Origin: Promethearchaeota archaeon
GTDB taxonomy: Archaea; Asgardarchaeota; Lokiarchaeia; Sigynarchaeales; MK-D1
NCBI GenBank assembly: GCA_016839385.1
Contig: JAEOUK010000478.1
Coordinates: 1 to 10,309 of the forward strand
Direction of reading: 5' to 3'
Length of the DNA: 10,309 nucleotides
The notes under the pieces were generated by a model. It saw nothing but the letters and a program-made list of their open reading frames with translations, searched no databases and was not told where the DNA came from. Positions within the stretch are counted from its first letter, which is position 1. Every line of letters starts with the position of its first letter. Below, one piece after another: positions 6,259 to 10,309 of this stretch. The translations under genes and the position numbers were made by a program.

Positions 6259-8417
6259 GGCACTTTTTCTTCTAATTCCTTAATCATTTTTTTTGCATTT
6301 TCAATTTGTATTTGAAATCGATTTTCCAAGTTTATTCGTGTATAATCTTCTTCAGCGCATTTTGCGTATTGAAGTGCTACATCCCAATATTCTAATCCAA
6401 TTGCAACCTTGGCAAGATTAAATGCAGAGTTAGCCACTTTTTCCGAAAAGTCCCATTCTCTTGCTAGCTCATAAGCTCTAACTAGGAATTCCGCAGCTTC
6501 ATTATAGAATTTTGATATCATCAAGATACTTCCTAAGTTATATAATGGGTCTATTATTGCTTTATCTTCACCAAATTTATCATACATATCAATCGATTGT
6601 TTGAAATGCATTAACGCCATCCTAGGATTTCTCATTTTTACATAAATCATGCCAATTTTGTTTTCTAATTGAGCAACTAAATCAACATCACCTAAATTTT
6701 GAGCGATTATCAGAGAATCTTGTCCAAACTTGAGGGATTTTTCAAAATCACCCATGTTCATATAAATTGCTGAGTACATTTTGAAGCATTCTCCTTTTCC
6801 TCTCAAATTCTGTTGTTCATCGAATAATTCCATAGCCTCACGGCAATTTTCTAAAGCTTTCTCATATTCTCCTTTGATATTGTGAATTTTAGAAATATTT
6901 AAAGTTACAATTCCCATAGAATTTCTTCTACCAGTTCGTTCATCCAAGACAAAGGCTTTCTCATAATATTCTATAGCTTTATCAAATTTGTTCTGATCAT
7001 GATATAATGCTCCAAGATTATTGTAAATGGTTCCAAGGGATCCTTTTTCTCCCAGTTTAATCGCAAGTTTTTCCGCACGTTTATTAAATTCAAGGGATTT
7101 AGTTTGTTGGTTCAATCTATCATAAAACAATCCTAAAGTAATACATATAGTCAATTCCCTGTTCTCATCAGGATTTTCTTTTAAAAGATCTAATGCAACT
7201 AAACCTGCTTCTACACCCTTTTGAGATTCTCCAATGTGCTTGAATATAGTTTGAACAATATAATATTTCGAAAAATCATCATCCCGTTTGAATAATGGTG
7301 CGATCCAATGTTTTATTTCTGGAATAGGCTCTGGATTCTGTACAAATGGCAATTTACTGATATCTACATTAGGAAATAATAGAGGAAATAAGAGAGTTTC
7401 AACCATCTGTAACGTATTCATTTCAATTTTGATTATTTCAAAATCAGTCTTTGAACAGATTTCTGTCAGAACCCGGTCTGATTTAGGAATATTTTTGTTA
7501 CGAACAAATATCTCCAATTTGAACTTGTCTTCAATTTTTTGCATAATTTTAGTTGTTATATCTGATGAAAGTTTATTTTCAACGCTTTTCTGAATATGGT
7601 CGATCCATACTAATCGCTTAATTCCTTTCACTTTGTTTAAGAATGGACTAATATCAAAGTCATCACTTCCGGAATATCCCATAACTATGAGAGTTTTGTC
7701 CTTTAAGAATGGTTCTAAAATTCGTTGTTTGAAAGATTCCAAACCGAGAATCTCTCCTTCTCCTTTTTCTGCAGCTAAAGCAGATGTCGTAGTTACCAAT
7801 GTCTCTCGAGTATCAGCTTTTGTTGCTAAATTTTGAAAACTTCCATGTATCTTGAATAAAGGTAAATATCCTTCATTTATATCGTTTTGAACGCTTTGAA
7901 TACTATCAAAATCTTCTTTAGTAATAACTAACTTAATTTTTTCCCGGGTAAATTCGTTTAAAATATCATGGAGTGCCCATTCAATAAGGTAGTCAAAATT
8001 GGTAGTGATTACACCGGATTTAGCTAAAATTGCATGCGCTAAGTAGAAATGAATGAGATTTGGAGCTCTACAAAGGTTAAAGTACTCCATAAATCCAAGA
8101 CTCGAGTCAAAATAGGTTTTTATATGCTCAATTATTTCCTCATATCGCAAACCTTCATGATTTGAGACAAACTCCACATATTTTTCTGGGATAATCTGTT
8201 CTAAAATGGATTTACTAATTGTTCTGGCAGAAGGTAAATTAGACGGTGCATTGATTGACACTCCCGCACCAACCAGATAAACCAGATTTTCATTTTCATC
8301 CAAAATATCTTTAATATTTTTCTTCTCTTCAAGAAAGTAGGGATCTTGTGCCATCATGATATCATGACCTCTTTTTTGTATATAAACGCATATTTCTCTA
8401 CAGAATTGTCCAGACAT
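6249..8417 (-). CDS. SIR2-domain protein with C-terminal TPR array (candidate NADase defence effector)
   Basis: The 722-residue protein begins with a SIR2-like NAD-binding domain (about 45-275): VGAGVS (49-54), the TTNFD loop (138-142) with N140 and D142, the catalytic-type histidine H191 in FKIHGSF, and MGYSGSDDFD (246-255). A linker (about 280-380) leads to TPRs from about 385 to 700 with a 40-residue period (repeats beginning near 421, 461, 501, 541, 581, 621, 661), e.g. YNNLGALYHDQNKFDKAIEY. No zinc cysteines of sirtuin deacetylases are seen. SIR2 domains of this kind in ThsA, DSR2, SIR2-STAND and SIR2-pAgo deplete NAD+ during anti-phage defence; TPRs would sense or bind a trigger. That role is inferred. 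The start is uncertain: M21 (8357) or M22 (8354) fit the TATA box better than the ATG at 8417. Confidence 0.83.
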   Translation of the reverse strand: MSGQFCREICVYIQKRGHDIMMAQDPYFLEEKKNIKDILDENENLVYLVGAGVSINAPSNLPSARTISKSILEQIIPEKYVEFVSNHEGLRYEEIIEHIKTYFDSSLGFMEYFNLCRAPNLIHFYLAHAILAKSGVITTNFDYLIEWALHDILNEFTREKIKLVITKEDFDSIQSVQNDINEGYLPLFKIHGSFQNLATKADTRETLVTTTSALAAEKGEGEILGLESFKQRILEPFLKDKTLIVMGYSGSDDFDISPFLNKVKGIKRLVWIDHIQKSVENKLSSDITTKIMQKIEDKFKLEIFVRNKNIPKSDRVLTEICSKTDFEIIKIEMNTLQMVETLLFPLLFPNVDISKLPFVQNPEPIPEIKHWIAPLFKRDDDFSKYYIVQTIFKHIGESQKGVEAGLVALDLLKENPDENRELTICITLGLFYDRLNQQTKSLEFNKRAEKLAIKLGEKGSLGTIYNNLGALYHDQNKFDKAIEYYEKAFVLDERTGRRNSMGIVTLNISKIHNIKGEYEKALENCREAMELFDEQQNLRGKGECFKMYSAIYMNMGDFEKSLKFGQDSLIIAQNLGDVDLVAQLENKIGMIYVKMRNPRMALMHFKQSIDMYDKFGEDKAIIDPLYNLGSILMISKFYNEAAEFLVRAYELAREWDFSEKVANSAFNLAKVAIGLEYWDVALQYAKCAEEDYTRINLENRFQIQIENAKKMIKELEEKVPKM
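8354..8367. promoter_or_regulatory. Perfect 14-bp palindrome at the SIR2-TPR start, candidate operator
   Basis: TCATGATATCATGA is its own reverse complement. It covers the alternative start codon M21 and the transcription start predicted from the nearby TATA box, so a dimeric regulator bound there would block initiation. It also lies inside the longer open frame, so it might be coincidental. Confidence 0.4.
8379..8386 (-). promoter_or_regulatory. TATA box for SIR2-TPR, inside its annotated N-terminus
   Basis: On the minus strand this reads TTTATATA, centred about 25 bases upstream of the ATG at 8357. It predicts a leaderless mRNA starting at M21/M22, leaving the first 20 residues of the longest frame untranslated. 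A GAGGT 9 bases before M21 offers an alternative, leadered initiation. Confidence 0.45.
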
Positions 8418-8521
8418 TATTGTTAAATATCTATTGAACTATTGGGCTTGCAATTACAAGCATCATATTAAAGAAACTAGTGAATTATCCAAATAAATAT
8501 CAGAGAATTGCTTGATCCTAC

Positions 8522-8529
8522 TTTATATT
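8522..8529 (+). promoter_or_regulatory. Possible TATA box of the acyltransferase gene
   Basis: TTTATATT in the 168-base divergent gap predicts a start near 8550 and a leader of about 40 bases. A second candidate, TTTTTAAATTA starting near 8542, would give a shorter leader. I see no RNA gene or repeat in this gap. Confidence 0.3.
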
Positions 8530-8585
8530 TTTCATCTTATGGTTTTTAAATTATGATTTTTTAATGTAGATCTAACAATATCAAT

Positions 8586-9542
8586 TTGGTGAAGCTATTG
8601 GTCGAGACGGAAATCGTACACGTTGAACAATCAGAAGAAGCAGATAAGCGAACAAAGAAACGATATCTAGAACTTAATAGTACTAAAGAACTAATTATTG
8701 ACGATCCTCGTGGCTATTCGGTGAAAAAAGTTTCAGATCTTGCACGTCTATTACATGAATTTACAGATTTCGGCAGAGACAAGAACACAATATGGGCATT
8801 TGCAGAAGCAGATGTAACCGATGCATTACGCAAATTAAAAGAACATAAGCAAAAAACTGGAGAACCTGTTAGCTTTACTGCATTTATTATTACTGTATTT
8901 GCAAGAGTTGTTGCATTACATAAATATCCTATGAATTCTTTAATGCGGAAGAGGAAAGAGATATTTACTTTTCAAGATGTTGATGTGATGACTAATATTG
9001 AAAGAGAATTCCCAGATGGATCAAAACGACCAGTAAGTTACACATTCCGAAAAGCAAACGAGAAAACACTAAAACAGATAAGTGAAGAACTCAGAGAAGC
9101 TCAAAAAGTAAAAACCGTAACGGCAACCAGTACAAAAGGCAAGAAAGGATGGATTAAATGGATTGTGAAACGATTACCCAAATTTCCTCGTTTTATTCGA
9201 CATTTACTCCTTCGATGGATGTTTAATAATCCTCAATTAAAAAAGAATGCTATGGGAACCGTAAATGTCACTGCTGTTGGTATGTTCGGCACTGGAATGG
9301 GTAAAATGATCCATATTACTCCACATGCACTAAGTTTAGGAGTTGGGGGTATGGACAACCTCCCCTTCACAATTGATGGGAAAGTTGTTCCTAGAAAAAT
9401 GTTAGGATTAACACTTGCGATGGATCATAGCATTATTGATGGAGCCCCTGCAACTAGATTTTTCCATGATCTGAGACAATGGTTAATGTTCTTCTGCCAT
9501 GATGCGGATTGGTGTTTTAAAAGTCTAGAAGCTTCCTCTTAG
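8586..9542 (+). CDS. Stand-alone 2-oxoacid dehydrogenase acyltransferase (E2) catalytic-domain protein
   Basis: This 318-residue protein has the chloramphenicol-acetyltransferase-like catalytic fold of E2 subunits, with the active-site motif HxxxDG as DHSIIDGAPATRF (H281, D285). Other matches are FAEADVTDALRKL (72-84), GTVNVTAVGMFG (224-235) and LSLGVGGMDNLP (249-260). It has no lipoyl domain, no E1/E3-binding domain and no dehydrogenase neighbours, so it is not a normal E2; it probably moves an acyl group between CoA and an unknown acceptor. A basic, aromatic-rich segment (184-215) between the two halves is typical of such solo proteins as I recall them. The start is unclear: TTG 8586, GTG 8589, or TTG 8598, the last having GGTGA (8588-8592) as ribosome site 5 bases upstream. 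Confidence 0.8.
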   Translation: MVKLLVETEIVHVEQSEEADKRTKKRYLELNSTKELIIDDPRGYSVKKVSDLARLLHEFTDFGRDKNTIWAFAEADVTDALRKLKEHKQKTGEPVSFTAFIITVFARVVALHKYPMNSLMRKRKEIFTFQDVDVMTNIEREFPDGSKRPVSYTFRKANEKTLKQISEELREAQKVKTVTATSTKGKKGWIKWIVKRLPKFPRFIRHLLLRWMFNNPQLKKNAMGTVNVTAVGMFGTGMGKMIHITPHALSLGVGGMDNLPFTIDGKVVPRKMLGLTLAMDHSIIDGAPATRFFHDLRQWLMFFCHDADWCFKSLEASS

Positions 9543-9560
9543 AACAAAGAGACCGATCAA

Positions 9561-9830
9561 TCAACTTATTTTTTTTATCTCAATGTATTCAATTGTTATT
9601 TTATCTTTGGTTTCAATGATTTCTGCATATATTTCTACTTGTTTTCCAATGAATTTGTGTAAAATAGGATCAGATTGCCATATCAATGTCTTCTTTCTGA
9701 GATGAATATCTCCCCAATGAGAATAATTTCCTTCAGCTTTTAAATAATATTCCGGTCCTGCTGATCTTGTTCCTATTCTTTCTTCTTTCGAAATAATTTT
9801 TCCTACAATTCTTCCTTTGTATACTCCCAT
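9561..9830 (-). CDS. Small hypothetical beta-rich protein
   Basis: I do not recognise this 89-residue protein. It opens with MGVYKGRIVGKIISKEER and closes with QVEIYAEIIETKDKITIEYIEIKKIS-type alternating strands (64-89). The pattern GRIVGKI, then YYLKAEG, then IHLRKKTL, then FIGKQVEIYAEI suggests five or so beta strands, possibly an OB-fold or SH3-like barrel; this is only a guess from strand pattern. It is Lys/Glu rich with no cysteine and no membrane segment. It lies 35 bases downstream of the ATC-hydrolase-like gene on the same strand and may be cotranscribed, but it also has its own possible TATA box. Its 3' end overlaps the T-tract that may end the acyltransferase transcript. Confidence 0.6.
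   Translation of the reverse strand: MGVYKGRIVGKIISKEERIGTRSAGPEYYLKAEGNYSHWGDIHLRKKTLIWQSDPILHKFIGKQVEIYAEIIETKDKITIEYIEIKKIS
9569..9576 (+). terminator. T8 tract after the acyltransferase gene
   Basis: Eight consecutive T's start 27 bases after the acyltransferase stop and lie inside the last codons of the convergent small gene. It is a plausible archaeal oligo-T terminator for the plus strand. Confidence 0.4.
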
Positions 9831-9852
9831 ACCACTGTTTAAATAAAATGAG

Positions 9853-9860
9853 GATAAAAA
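9853..9860 (-). promoter_or_regulatory. Possible TATA box of the small hypothetical gene
   Basis: On the minus strand this reads TTTTTATC, centred about 27 bases upstream of the ATG at 9830, the same spacing as at the other apparent leaderless genes here. The match is weak. Confidence 0.25.
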
Positions 9861-9865
9861 TCTAA

Positions 9866-10309
9866 TTACTTTTTCTTAAGATCCCCCATATTCTTACTCA
9901 TGTGGGTAATTTCAGTTTTTTTCCTTTTATCATGATAGCAAAAATCACAACATTCGTCCCCCATGCGAGTTTTTTTTCTAGTTAAAACAAAATTTTCATT
10001 ATATTGATTAGCAGAACTGAAATCTCCGTAACATATCATAGCAGTAAATATTTCCGGTTCATTATACTTTTGTAATGCTTGAGCCCACCAACATTTTGTA
10101 ACATAAAATCGATATTCAGAATCATCTTCCTCAATTTCACTGGTAAATTCATGTGTGTTTTCACATAATGGTTCCAACCACTCTCGAAATTCGGATAATT
10201 TATCGAATTTCTTTCTTCGGGGATTGGGTCTCTCATGGATAAATTTTGTATATGATTTAATATGCTCAATCGCTTCCTGAAACGGTACTATTGAAGTTAA
10301 TGCCTTAGC
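9866..10309 (-). CDS. ATC-hydrolase-family protein (L-2-amino-thiazoline-4-carboxylic acid hydrolase-like), 5' end outside window
   Basis: The minus-strand frame is open from the right edge to TAA at 9868-9866, giving 147 visible C-terminal residues; the TTG at 10177 is internal, not the start. The segments YRFYVTKCWWAQALQKYNEPE, then ICYGDFSSANQYN, then LTRKKTRMGDECCDFCYH match the order in the ATC hydrolase family (VtkC, then a D in the middle, then GdxxCDF). The founding enzyme opens a thiazoline ring in bacterial cysteine formation; most relatives in anaerobes have no known substrate. Cysteines in VTKC and in CCDFC are the likely catalytic candidates. The tail DKRKKTEITHMSKNMGDLKKK is charged. 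Family call is from recalled motifs. Confidence 0.72.
   Translation of the reverse strand, partial: AKALTSIVPFQEAIEHIKSYTKFIHERPNPRRKKFDKLSEFREWLEPLCENTHEFTSEIEEDDSEYRFYVTKCWWAQALQKYNEPEIFTAMICYGDFSSANQYNENFVLTRKKTRMGDECCDFCYHDKRKKTEITHMSKNMGDLKKK

Noticed and set aside
7288..7836. Plus-strand frames opposite SIR2-TPR
   Set aside because: They are antisense to the strongly supported SIR2 domain and linker and have no recognisable motif.
10175..10177. TTG as start of a 103-residue protein
   Set aside because: The frame continues upstream without a stop to the window end, and the family protein is longer; the codon is internal.
10036..10269. A 77-codon minus-strand frame overlapping the ATC-hydrolase gene, possibly its frameshifted N-terminus
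   Set aside because: The hydrolase frame itself stays open to the right edge and gives a sensible sequence, so no frameshift is needed; this frame is a shadow.
1..10309. CRISPR array, insertion sequence or prophage genes
   Set aside because: No regularly spaced direct repeats, transposase or integrase motifs, or terminal inverted repeats were seen.

Overview
The window is AT-rich (mostly A/T in third codon positions and intergenic gaps) and almost certainly archaeal. The left edge carries the C-terminal end of an Nre protein, a DNA-repair family essentially restricted to archaea. Several genes have a clear TATA box about 25 bases upstream of the start codon, as in archaeal (often leaderless) promoters. 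The gene mix (solo E2-like acyltransferase, UroD/MtaA-like protein, crotonase, SIR2-TPR protein, CWH43-like membrane protein with an exo-endo-phosphatase domain) would suit an anaerobic Asgard archaeon (Lokiarchaeia or relatives). That assignment is inference, not proof.

Layout from left to right: the end of nre (+, cut by the window edge); a 180-base gap with a zinc-ribbon-like fragment on the minus strand; a sugar-phosphate isomerase/epimerase-like TIM barrel (+), convergent with a DUF6265-like protein (-); a divergent promoter region; a 678-residue membrane protein fused to an EEP domain like that of eukaryotic CWH43/PGAP2IP (+), followed by a T10 terminator; a UroD/MtaA-family protein (+) whose conserved N-terminus lies upstream of the first usable in-frame ATG; an enoyl-CoA hydratase (+) with a mini-ORF before it and a charged tail; a SIR2-TPR protein (-), convergent with the hydratase through a hairpin holding both stop codons; a lone 2-oxoacid dehydrogenase acyltransferase catalytic domain (+); a small unknown beta-rich protein (-); and a partial ATC-hydrolase-family protein (-) that runs off the right edge.

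Most genes appear to be single transcription units, and strand changes are frequent. There is no evident shared pathway. I see no rRNA, tRNA, transposon or CRISPR array. The most interesting candidates are the SIR2-TPR gene (a probable NAD+-consuming defence effector with a perfect 14-base palindrome at its inferred transcription start), the CWH43-like fusion with a 13-helix, positive-inside topology, and the displaced start of the UroD-like gene.
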